Source of the DNA: JBBCJM01 sp037190175
Lineage (GTDB): Bacteria; Pseudomonadota; Alphaproteobacteria; Rhodobacterales; Rhodobacteraceae
Assembly: GCA_037190175.1 (NCBI GenBank)
Contig: JBBCJM010000251.1
Span: 1-13,320 of the forward strand
Direction of reading: 5' to 3'
DNA length: 13,320 bases
The position numbers were made by a program, and so were the translations under genes. The first letter of the stretch is position 1. Each line of letters opens with the position of its first letter. Positions 1-7,400 of the stretch are shown one piece after another. A model generated the notes under the pieces. That model made no database searches. It saw only the letters and a program-made list of their open reading frames with translations, and was not told where the DNA came from.

Positions 1-2049
1 CAGTTCCTCGGTGGTCAGCCACCCGGCCCCCTGCACATAGGCGCCTTCCACCTGCCCGATGTCGAGCGCGGGGTTCAGCGAGGTGCCGGTGTCGTGCAGG
101 ATGTCGGCGCGCAGGATGCGGTGCTCGCCGGTCAGGGTGTCGATCACCACCTCGGAAACCGCGGCGCCATAGGCGAAATAGTAGAACGGCCGCCCCTCGC
201 CGCGGATGCGGTCCCAGGTGATCTTGGGGGTGGCGTAATAGCCGGTGGAGGACAGCGAGACGCGGGCCTGATAGCCCATCTTCGCCACTTCCCAGAAGTC
301 GTAGGTGGCCCCGCCGACGCTGACCTTGCCCTCGGCGAAGGTCACGTCCGCCCGTTCCGCCTGGTGCTTCTCGGCCAGCATGTCGGCCAGCCGGTTGCGC
401 AGCGTCTCGGCCGCCGCCTGCGCCGCCATCCCGTTCAGGTCCGAGCCCGAGGAGGCCGCGGTGGCCGAGGTATTGGGCACCTTGGCGGTGTCCGTGGCGG
501 TGATCCTGATCCGCTCGGTGGGCAGGCCGAACACCGATGCCACCACCTGCGCCACCTTCTGGTTCAGGCCCTGGCCCATCTCGGTCCCGCCGTGGTTCAG
601 GATCACCGAGCCGTCCTGATAGATATGCACCAGCGCCCCGGCCTGGTTGTACCAGGTCAGCGTGAAGCTGATCCCGAACTTCACCGGGGTCAGGGCGATC
701 CCGCGCTTCAGGATCGGATTTTGCGCATTCCAGGCGTCGATCTCGGCCCGGCGGGCTGTGAATTGGCTGGATTTCTCCAGCTCCGCCACCATCTCGTGGC
801 CGATGAAATCCTCCACCGGCATGTGGTAGGGGGTGGTCTGGGCCTGCGCGGCCTTGGGCGAATGGGGGCCGGAGATCCGGTGCCCGGTGCCGGGCCCGGC
901 GGGCTGCATCGGGCGGTAGAAGTTGATGCGGCGCAGCTCCAGCGGGTCGCGGCCGGTGGCGAAGGCCAGATGGTCCATCACCCGCTCGATCCCCACCATC
1001 CCCTGCGGGCCGCCGAAGCCGCGATAGGCGGTGGCGCTTTGCGTGTTGGTCTTCAGCCGGTGGCTCTCGATGCGGATATCGGGCAGCCAGTAGCAGTTGT
1101 CGGCGTGCAGCATGGCGCGGTCGGCCACCGGCAGCGACAGGTCCTGCGACCAGCCGCAGCGGAACAGGTGGGTGAACTCCACCCCCGTCACCCGCCCCTC
1201 GCCGTCCACCCCGGCGCGGTAGAGGATGGCCAGGTCGTGCCGCTTGCCGGTGATCATGATGTCGTCGTCGCGGTCGTAGCGCATCCGCGCCGGCCGGCCG
1301 GTTTCCCGCGCCACCACCGCGCAGGCGATGGCCAGCGCGTTGCCCTGCGATTCCTTGCCGCCGAAGCCGCCGCCCATCCGCCGCGTTTCCACCCGCACCG
1401 CGCTCATCGGCAGGTGGAAGGCATGGGCCACCTTGTGCTGGATCTCGGTCGGGTGCTGGGTGGAGGAGAGGATGTGCAGGTCGCCCCCCTCCAGGGGCAC
1501 GGCCGCCGCCACCTGGCCCTCCAGATAGAAATGCTCCTGCCCGCCGACCTCGAACCGCCCCTCGACCACGGTCGCGGCCTGCGCCAGCCCGGCGGCGGCG
1601 TCGCCGCGGGCCCAGGTGATCGGCCCGCCCTCGAACCGGCTGTCGGCGGCCAGCGCCTGGTCGACCGTCAGCAGCGCCGGCTTCTCGGCATAGGCGATCC
1701 TGCCCAGCCGGGCGGCCTTGCGGGCGGCCAGATGGCTGGTGGCGGCGACCAGGAACACCGGCTGGCCGATGTGATGCACCGTCCCGGTGGCCAGCAGCGG
1801 CTCGTCGCCGATGGAGGGCGAGCAGTCCGGCACCTCGTGGAAGTCATCCGCCGTCCAGACGCCCACCACACCGGGGGCGCTGCGCACGGCCGAAAGGTCC
1901 ATCGCGGCGATCTCGCCATGCGCGACGGTGGACAGGCCGAAGGCCAGGTGCAGCGCATTGGCGGGCAGCGGGATGTCGTCGATGTACCGCGCCTGTCCGG
2001 TGACATGCAGCGGCGCGGCGTCGTGGGGCAGGGGCTGGCCGATGCTCAT
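1..2049 (-). CDS. xdhB: Xanthine dehydrogenase molybdopterin-binding subunit XdhB (C-terminus cut by window edge)
   Basis: Large subunit of bacterial xanthine dehydrogenase, which hydroxylates hypoxanthine and xanthine to urate in the cytoplasm. Reading leftward from ATG at 2049, the frame stays open for 683 codons to the edge. R. capsulatus XdhB is about 777 residues, so roughly 95 are missing, including the expected catalytic Glu of the GEPP region. Visible family marks are the molybdopterin loop GGGFGGKE (about residues 226-233), with E233 matching the substrate-binding Glu (R. capsulatus E232). R311 in DRAMLH matches the second substrate residue (R310). AYRGFGGPQG follows at 341-350 and GTEMGQGLN further on. 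The start ATG overlaps the xdhA stop as ATGA, and a GGAGG ribosome site lies 7 bases upstream, so the two are translationally coupled. No frameshift is visible. Confidence 0.95.
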   Translation of the reverse strand, partial: MSIGQPLPHDAAPLHVTGQARYIDDIPLPANALHLAFGLSTVAHGEIAAMDLSAVRSAPGVVGVWTADDFHEVPDCSPSIGDEPLLATGTVHHIGQPVFLVAATSHLAARKAARLGRIAYAEKPALLTVDQALAADSRFEGGPITWARGDAAAGLAQAATVVEGRFEVGGQEHFYLEGQVAAAVPLEGGDLHILSSTQHPTEIQHKVAHAFHLPMSAVRVETRRMGGGFGGKESQGNALAIACAVVARETGRPARMRYDRDDDIMITGKRHDLAILYRAGVDGEGRVTGVEFTHLFRCGWSQDLSLPVADRAMLHADNCYWLPDIRIESHRLKTNTQSATAYRGFGGPQGMVGIERVMDHLAFATGRDPLELRRINFYRPMQPAGPGTGHRISGPHSPKAAQAQTTPYHMPVEDFIGHEMVAELEKSSQFTARRAEIDAWNAQNPILKRGIALTPVKFGISFTLTWYNQAGALVHIYQDGSVILNHGGTEMGQGLNQKVAQVVASVFGLPTERIRITATDTAKVPNTSATAASSGSDLNGMAAQAAAETLRNRLADMLAEKHQAERADVTFAEGKVSVGGATYDFWEVAKMGYQARVSLSSTGYYATPKITWDRIRGEGRPFYYFAYGAAVSEVVIDTLTGEHRILRADILHDTGTSLNPALDIGQVEGAYVQGAGWLTTEEL

Positions 2050-3446
2050 GCGGAAACCTCCAGCACCGAGACCCGGGCGCCGCCCAGTTCGTGGAAATAC
2101 CGCAGCAGCATGTTCTGCGCCGAGGTCAGCCGATAGGCGGCCGAGGCGCGCATGTCGGTCAGCGGCTGGAAGTCGGCGGCGAAGGCGGGCAGGGCGGCCT
2201 CGACCGTCTCCAGCGTCCAGTCCCGCCCGGCCAGCGCCGCTTCGACGGCGCCCGCGCGCTTCGGGATCCCCGCCATGCCGCCGAAGGCGATGCGGGCCTC
2301 GGCCACCCGGCCGTCCTGCACTGTCACGTTGAAGGCCCCGCAGACCGCGGAAATGTCCTGGTCGAACCGCTTGGACAGCTTGTAGCAGCGCAGCGCGGGG
2401 GCGTGGGCGGGCATCGTCACCGCCTCCACGAACTCGCCCGGGCGGCGGTCCTGCCTGCGGTATTCGAGGAAGAAGCTTTCCAGCGGCATCTCCCGCCGGC
2501 TGTCGCCGTGGCGCAGGTGCAGCGTCGCGCCCAGCGCGATTAGCACCGGCGGGCTGTCGCCGATGGGGCTGCCGTTGGCGATGTTGCCGCCGATGGTGGC
2601 GGCATTGCGCACCTGTACGCTGGCATAGCGGCGCAGCAGCTCGGCGAAGGAGGGGTGCAGGGGCTTCATCGCCTCCCACAGGTCCGAGATGGAGACCATC
2701 GCGCCGACGCGCAGGTTCTCGCCCTGCCGCTCGATCCGCATGAGGTCCGCGCAGCCGTTGAGGAAGATCACCGGGTCGAGGTCGCGCAACTGCTTGGTGA
2801 CCCAGAGCCCCACGTCGGTGGCCCCGGCGACCAGCACGGCCTCGGGGTTTTCGGCATAGACCTGCGCCAGCTCGTCGGCGGTGGTGGGGCGGAAAGCCCC
2901 GGGGCGCTGCCCCGGACCCCGGGATATTTGGGACACCAAAGAAAGCAGGCCCTCGGCATCGGCCGTCATCCACTCCGGCACCGGCGCGGCCTCGGCGGCC
3001 TCGGCGGCGCGGATGATGGGCGCATAGCCGGTGCAGCGGCAGAGGTTGCCGGCCAGCACGTCGTCATGGTCCCTCCGCCCGTTCAGGTGCCCCACCGCCA
3101 TCGAGACGATGAAGCCGGGCGTGCAGAAGCCGCATTGCGAGCCGTGCAGGTCGATCATCGCCTGCTGCACCGGATGCAGCGTGCCGTCCGGCCCCGCGAT
3201 CCCCTCCACCGTGCGGATCGCCTTGCCGTGCAGCTGCGGCAGGACCAGGATGCAGGCGTTCAGCGCGCGGGAGCCCTGCGCGTCCGTCACCATCACGGTG
3301 CAGGCGCCGCAGTCGCCCTCGTTGCAGCCCTCCTTGGTGCCGCAGAGCCCGGCCGGCCCCCGCAGCCAGTCGAGCAGCGTGCGTGTCGGCTGTGCATCGG
3401 TCACCCTGACGGGCGTTCCGTTAAGGAGAAACGCGATCTCCTGCAT
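2046..3446 (-). CDS. xdhA: Xanthine dehydrogenase iron-sulfur/FAD subunit XdhA
   Basis: Small subunit of xanthine dehydrogenase. It passes electrons from the XdhB molybdenum centre through two [2Fe-2S] clusters to FAD and NAD+. It has 466 residues; R. capsulatus XdhA is about 462 from memory. The plant-type ferredoxin domain carries C41, C46, C49 and C65. The second cluster domain has CGFC (105-108) and CRC (136-138). The FAD domain starts near 186, with VAGATDVGLW at about 206 and TIGGNIANGSPIGD further on, then the C-terminal flavoprotein domain. The start at 3446 is chosen because homology begins at MQEIAFLLNG. The frame runs open to 3794, but the extra N-terminus is unlike any XdhA and would overlap the divergent neighbour. 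A GAAGGCGG sequence about 11 bases upstream is a modest ribosome site. Residues 168-185, the linker between cluster and FAD domains, are encoded by a palindromic repeat (2892-2946). Confidence 0.95.
   Translation of the reverse strand: MQEIAFLLNGTPVRVTDAQPTRTLLDWLRGPAGLCGTKEGCNEGDCGACTVMVTDAQGSRALNACILVLPQLHGKAIRTVEGIAGPDGTLHPVQQAMIDLHGSQCGFCTPGFIVSMAVGHLNGRRDHDDVLAGNLCRCTGYAPIIRAAEAAEAAPVPEWMTADAEGLLSLVSQISRGPGQRPGAFRPTTADELAQVYAENPEAVLVAGATDVGLWVTKQLRDLDPVIFLNGCADLMRIERQGENLRVGAMVSISDLWEAMKPLHPSFAELLRRYASVQVRNAATIGGNIANGSPIGDSPPVLIALGATLHLRHGDSRREMPLESFFLEYRRQDRRPGEFVEAVTMPAHAPALRCYKLSKRFDQDISAVCGAFNVTVQDGRVAEARIAFGGMAGIPKRAGAVEAALAGRDWTLETVEAALPAFAADFQPLTDMRASAAYRLTSAQNMLLRYFHELGGARVSVLEVSA
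2057..2061 (-). promoter_or_regulatory. Ribosome binding site of xdhB inside xdhA
   Basis: On the minus strand, GGAGG lies 7 bases before the xdhB ATG and within the last codons of xdhA. It supports the start at 2049 and coupled translation of the two subunits. Confidence 0.75.
2892..2946. repeat. Palindromic GC-rich repeat inside the xdhA coding sequence
   Basis: A perfect 7-base inverted repeat (CCGGGGC, loop GCT, GCCCCGG; arms 2899-2905 and 2909-2915) is followed by ACCCCGGGATATTTGGGAC and an A-rich tail ACCAAAGAAAG. This arrangement (GC hairpin, CCCCGGG, ATATTTGG, A/G-rich tail) matches from memory a repeat that is abundant between genes in Rhodobacter and Paracoccus genomes. Here it lies within xdhA and is read in frame as residues about 168-185 (core VSQISRGPGQRPGAF), joining the iron-sulfur and FAD domains. 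The AT-rich ATATTT step stands out in a gene that otherwise avoids A/T at third positions. The boundaries are approximate. Confidence 0.65.
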
Positions 3447-3682
3447 GGCTATGTCCGCCGCCTTCTCCCCGGTCGAGGCATGATGCAGGGCCGCCCGATG
3501 CGGCGTAAAGCGTCCCTGCGGCCCCAGGGGTCTTGGCGCCCCGTTTCTCTGCCAACCATGAAAGCCCTGCCCCGGGCTACAAGGCAAGCCCCGGATGCGG
3601 CCCCGATCCCGAAGCAGTTTCAGGTTTTGCCGAAAGAACGGGCAGGGGATGGGGCGAAAATGGGCGCCGGAAAATGTGCGGG

Positions 3683-3698
3683 GTAGGGAAAATCCTAC
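3683..3698. promoter_or_regulatory. Inverted repeat, possible operator
   Basis: GTAGG-GAAAAT-CCTAC is a 16-base dyad with perfect 5-base arms, standing just before the candidate -35 of the plus-strand gene. A regulator binding here could affect either divergent unit. Nothing in the window identifies the regulator. Confidence 0.3.
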
Positions 3699-3728
3699 TG
3701 GACGCAGGGCGCGCTTCGCGTTTATACG
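3699..3728 (+). promoter_or_regulatory. Candidate sigma-70 promoter of the DUF2269 gene
   Basis: TGGACG (3699-3704) differs from TTGACG at one base and is followed after 18 bases by TATACG (3723-3728). The expected transcript would start near 3735, about 27 bases before the ATG at 3762. Assigned by eye only. Confidence 0.3.
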
Positions 3729-3730
3729 CA

Positions 3731-3748
3731 CGCAAACGAATTTTTGCG
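3731..3748. promoter_or_regulatory. Perfect inverted repeat just upstream of the DUF2269 start
   Basis: CGCAAA-CGAATT-TTTGCG has perfect 6-base arms and a 6-base spacer. It ends 13 bases before the ATG at 3762 and overlaps the predicted transcription start. It could be an operator, or a small hairpin in the leader that masks the weak ribosome site. Function is unproven. Confidence 0.35.
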
Positions 3749-3761
3749 AAAGTTGACGATC

Positions 3762-4304
3762 ATGGATTTCTACCTGGTCTTGAAGTTTGTGCATGTGACG
3801 AGTGCGGTTACTTGGCTGGGCGGCGGGTTCGGTTTCGTGCTGCTGGCGGCCCTGCAGGTGGCGCGGCGCGATGCGGTGGCGACCCAGGGCGCGCTGACGC
3901 AGCTGGCCTTCATGGCGCCGCGGCTCTTCGTGCCGGCCAGCGCGGCGACGCTGGTCAGCGGGCTGGCGCTGGTCTTGCTGTTCGGCCTGGGCTGGCAGGC
4001 CTGGATCGTGCTGGGGCTCGCCGGCATCGCCTTCACCGCGCTCTTCGGCGGGCTGGTGCTGGGCCCGACCACCGAGCGGCTGGCGGCGCGGTCGGTGGCC
4101 GAGGGGCGGGCCGACATGGCGGCCACCCGGCGGCTGCTGCGGCTGGCGGGGTTCGACTATGTGGTGCAGTTCGCCATCGTGTTCCTGATGGTGGCCAAGC
4201 CCGACTGGCAGGCGCAGTCGGTGCTGGGCGCGGCGGGACTCGCGGTGCTGCTGGGCGCGGTGGTGTTCCTGCGGCCACCGGCGCGGGGCGTGGTCGTCGC
4301 CTGA
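3762..4304 (+). CDS. DUF2269-type integral membrane protein
   Basis: A 180-residue inner-membrane protein of unknown function. Hydrophobic segments lie at about residues 7-33, 54-76, 79-101, 131-145 and 152-170, giving five likely helices with short loops. The opening LKFVHVTSAVTWLGGGFGF (7-25) has the His-x(7)-Trp-x-Gly-Gly pattern that I associate with DUF2269 and related small membrane proteins. There is no signal peptide or enzyme motif. The ATG at 3762 is chosen over an in-frame TTG at 3744 because homology starts at MDFYLVLKF and the upstream sequence contains the inverted repeat. The ribosome site is weak (GCGAAAG). It is divergent from xdhA and followed by dnaE after 95 bases. Neither neighbour suggests its job. 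Confidence 0.75.
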   Translation: MDFYLVLKFVHVTSAVTWLGGGFGFVLLAALQVARRDAVATQGALTQLAFMAPRLFVPASAATLVSGLALVLLFGLGWQAWIVLGLAGIAFTALFGGLVLGPTTERLAARSVAEGRADMAATRRLLRLAGFDYVVQFAIVFLMVAKPDWQAQSVLGAAGLAVLLGAVVFLRPPARGVVVA

Positions 4305-4370
4305 GATTTACATAGCCAGGGCATACCGACCGACATTCTCTCCCCGACCTTTTCATCAAGCCCTTTTCGG

Positions 4371-4402
4371 CGTGCGGGCGGGTCGCTAGACTCGCCCGCA
4401 TG
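4371..4402 (+). promoter_or_regulatory. Leaderless dnaE promoter with a dyad covering the start codon
   Basis: There is no Shine-Dalgarno sequence before the dnaE ATG. Instead a -10-like TAGACT lies at 4387-4392, so transcription would be expected to start at or next to the A of the ATG (4400). A weak TTTTCG at 4364-4369 sits 17 bases upstream as a possible -35. The same stretch holds an inverted repeat: TGCGGGCG (4373-4380) against CGCCCGCA (4393-4400), 8 bp, spacer of 12. It extends to 10 bp with one G-T pair and takes in the start codon. If transcription is leaderless, the dyad acts only as DNA; if it starts upstream, the RNA hairpin would hide the ATG. Confidence 0.4.
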
Positions 4403-7400
4403 TCGCTTCCGCCTGCCAATCCCCCCCGATTCATCCACCTGCGCGTCCATACCGAACATTCGCTGCTGGAAGGCGCGGTGCCGGTGAAGAAGCTGGTCGG
4501 TCTGGCCGCCGCGCAGGGAATGCCTGCGGTGGCGGTGACCGATACCAACAACCTGTTTGCCGCGCTGGAATTCGCGGTGCTGGCCAAGGACGCCGGGGTG
4601 CAGCCGATCATCGGCTGTCAGGTGGCGCTGGCCCACGACCCCGCCCAGCCCGGCGAGCGGCCGCGGCTGCCGGCGCCGGTGGTGCTGCTGGCGCAGTCCG
4701 AGGCGGGCTGGCTGAACCTGATGAAGCTCAACTCCTGCCTCTACATCGGCAAGGGCGGGCAGTTGCCGCAGGTGACGGTGGAGGAGCTGGAGGCCCATGC
4801 CGGCGGGCTGATCTGCCTGACCGGCGGGGCGGAGGGGCCGCTGGGGCAGTTCTACCGCAACGGGCAGGCGCCGCGGGCGCGGGCGCTGGCCGAGCGGCTG
4901 GCGGCGGCCTTCGGCGATCGGCTTTATATCGAGCTGCAGCGCCACCCGGCCGAGGGCGGGGCGCTGCCCGAGGCCGAGCGGCTGGCCGAGCGGCCGCTGG
5001 TGGAGCTGGCCTATGACATGGGCCTGCCGCTGGTGGCCACCAACGACGTGTATTTCCCGAAAGCCGACCTCTACGAGGCGCATGACGCGCTGATCTGCAT
5101 CGCCGAGGGCGCCTATGTCGACCAGCAGGCCCCCCGCCGCCGGCTGACCCCGCAGCACTATTTCAAGACCGAGGCCGAGATGGCCGCGCTCTTCGCCGAC
5201 CTGCCCGAGGCCCTGGCGAACACGGTGGAGATCGCCCGCCGCTGCGCCTATGCGCCCTCGAAGCGCAAGCCGATCCTGCCGCGCTTCGCCGACGACGAGG
5301 TGGAGGAACTGCGCCGGCAGGCCTGGGAGGGGCTGGAACGGCGGCTTTCGGTCATCCCCCTCGCCGCCACGCGCGAGGAGTACGAGGACCGCCTGCGGTT
5401 CGAGCTGTCGATCATCGAGAAGATGGGCTTTCCCGGCTATTTCCTGATCGTGGCCGACTTCATCCAGTGGGCCAAGAAGCAGGGCATCCCGGTGGGGCCG
5501 GGGCGGGGCTCCGGGGCCGGCAGCCTGGTGGCCTATGCGCTGACCATCACCGACCTCGACCCCCTGCGCTATGCGTTGCTGTTCGAGCGGTTCCTGAACC
5601 CCGAGCGGGTGTCGATGCCCGACTTCGACATCGACTTCTGCATGGACCGGCGCGAGCAGGTGATCCACTACGTACAGGGCAAGTACGGCCGCGACCGGGT
5701 GGGGCAGATCATCACCTTCGGCGCGCTGCTGTCCAAGGCCGCGGTGCGCGACGTGGGCCGCGTGCTGCAACTCTCCTACGGCCACGTGGACCGGCTGTCG
5801 AAGATGATCCCGGTGGAGGGGGTGAAGCCCGTCAGCATCACCAAGGCGCTGGCCGACGAGCCCCGCCTGCGCGAGGCGGCGAAGGAGGAGGTGGTCGGGC
5901 GCCTGCTGCAATATGCCGAGAAGATCGAGGGATTGCTGCGCAACGCCTCCACCCACGCCGCCGGGGTGGTGATCGGCGACCGGCCGCTGGACGAGCTGGT
6001 GCCGCTGTACCAAGACCCGCGCTCGGACATGCCGGCGACCCAGTTCAACATGAAATGGGTCGAGGCCGCGGGGCTGGTGAAGTTCGACTTCCTGGGGCTG
6101 AAGACCCTGACCGTGATCCAGAACGCGGTCGACCTGATCCGCGGGCAGGGCCGGCACCTGCATCTGGCGGCGGACGGGACGCAGCTCTACGACCCGCCCG
6201 CGGGGGCGGTGGACGACATCGGGACGATCCCGCTGGACGACCGCAGGACCTACGAGCTTTACGCCTCGGCCCGCACCGTGGCGGTGTTCCAGGTGGAAAG
6301 CAGCGGCATGATGGACGCGCTGCGCCGGATGCGGCCCACCTGCATCGAGGACATCGTGGCGCTGGTGGCGCTCTACCGCCCCGGGCCGATGGAGAACATC
6401 CCGGCCTATTGCGAGGTGAAGAACGGGGTGCGGCCGCTGGAGTCCATCCACCCGACCATCGACTTCATCCTGGCCGAGACCCAGGGCATCATCGTCTACC
6501 AGGAACAGGTGATGCAGATCGCCCAGGTCATGGCGGGGTATAGCCTCGGCGGCGCCGACCTGCTGCGCCGGGCGATGGGCAAGAAGATCGCCGAGGAGAT
6601 GGCCAAGGAACGCCCGAAGTTCATCGAGGGCTGCGCCAGGACCCACGGGATCGACGCGAAGAAGGCCGGCGAAGTCTTCGACCTGCTGGAGAAATTCGCC
6701 AACTACGGCTTCAACAAGAGCCATGCGGCGGCCTATGCCGTGGTCAGCTATCAGACCGGCTGGCTGAAGGCCAACCATCCGGTGGAATTCATGGCCGCGG
6801 TGATGAACTGCGACATCCACCTGACCGACAAGCTGGCGCTCTACAAGCGCGAGCTGGACCGGATGGGGATCGAGACGGTGCCGCCTTGCGTCAACCGCAG
6901 CCTGGCCACCTTCGGCGTGGCGGAGGGCAAGGTGGTCTATGCGCTGGGCGCGCTGAAGAACGTGGGCGTCGAGGCGATGAACCTGATCGTCGCGGCGCGG
7001 CGGGGCGCTCATCAGCCCTTGCGGGCTTCTTCGCCGGACGACGCAGCGATGAAGGCCGGCGGGCTTGAAGAGCGGCCCTTCACCACCCTCTTCGACCTGG
7101 CCCGCCGGGTGGACCTGAAGCGGGTGGGCAAGCGGCCGCTGGAGATGCTGGCCCGCGCCGGCGCCTTCGACCGGCTGGAGCCCAACCGGGCCCGGGTGTT
7201 CGAGGGGCTGGACGCGCTGGTGGCCTATTCGGCAGCCGTGCACGAGGCGCGGGCCTCGGCGCAGGTCTCGCTCTTCGGCGCCTCGGGCGAGGACATCCCC
7301 GAGCCGCGCCTGCCCTGGCGCGACGACTGGCTGCCGGTGGAGCGGCTGGCGGAGGAGCATCAGGCCATCGGCTTCTACCTCTCCGGCCATCCGCTGGACG

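Larger units (their letters stand above)
3447..3761. promoter_or_regulatory. Divergent intergenic region between xdhA and the DUF2269 gene
   Basis: These 315 bases hold no credible gene and must contain the promoters for both flanking transcription units. For the xdh operon I see no strong promoter by eye; TTGCCT on the minus strand near 3580-3590 is a weak -35 candidate. There are loose hairpins: GCAGGG/CCCTGC at 3485-3490 and 3514-3519, and GGGCT/AGCCC at 3574-3578 and 3587-3591. Two tighter dyads nearer the plus-strand gene are listed separately. The last 100 bases are clearly richer in A/T than the surroundings, as expected of a promoter. I see no RNA gene. Confidence 0.5.

Noticed and set aside
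94..2136. 680-codon plus-strand open frame opposite xdhB
   Set aside because: It is antisense to a convincing xdhB with conserved motifs. The translation is Gly/His/Arg/Pro-rich low-complexity sequence, typical of antisense frames in very GC-rich DNA.
3574..3591. Hairpin GGGCT/AGCCC as a terminator or attenuator
   Set aside because: The stem is only 5 bp with no T-tract on either strand, and it lies upstream of genes on both sides rather than after one.
3447..3794. N-terminal extension of XdhA by 116 residues
   Set aside because: Open in frame, but the sequence resembles no iron-sulfur subunit and overlaps the start of the divergent gene. The 3446 start gives the usual family length.
3533..4315. 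260-codon plus-strand frame overlapping the DUF2269 gene
   Set aside because: It is in a different frame from the helix-rich protein and reads as Gly/Ala/Arg-rich sequence. The 3762-4304 frame gives coherent membrane helices instead.
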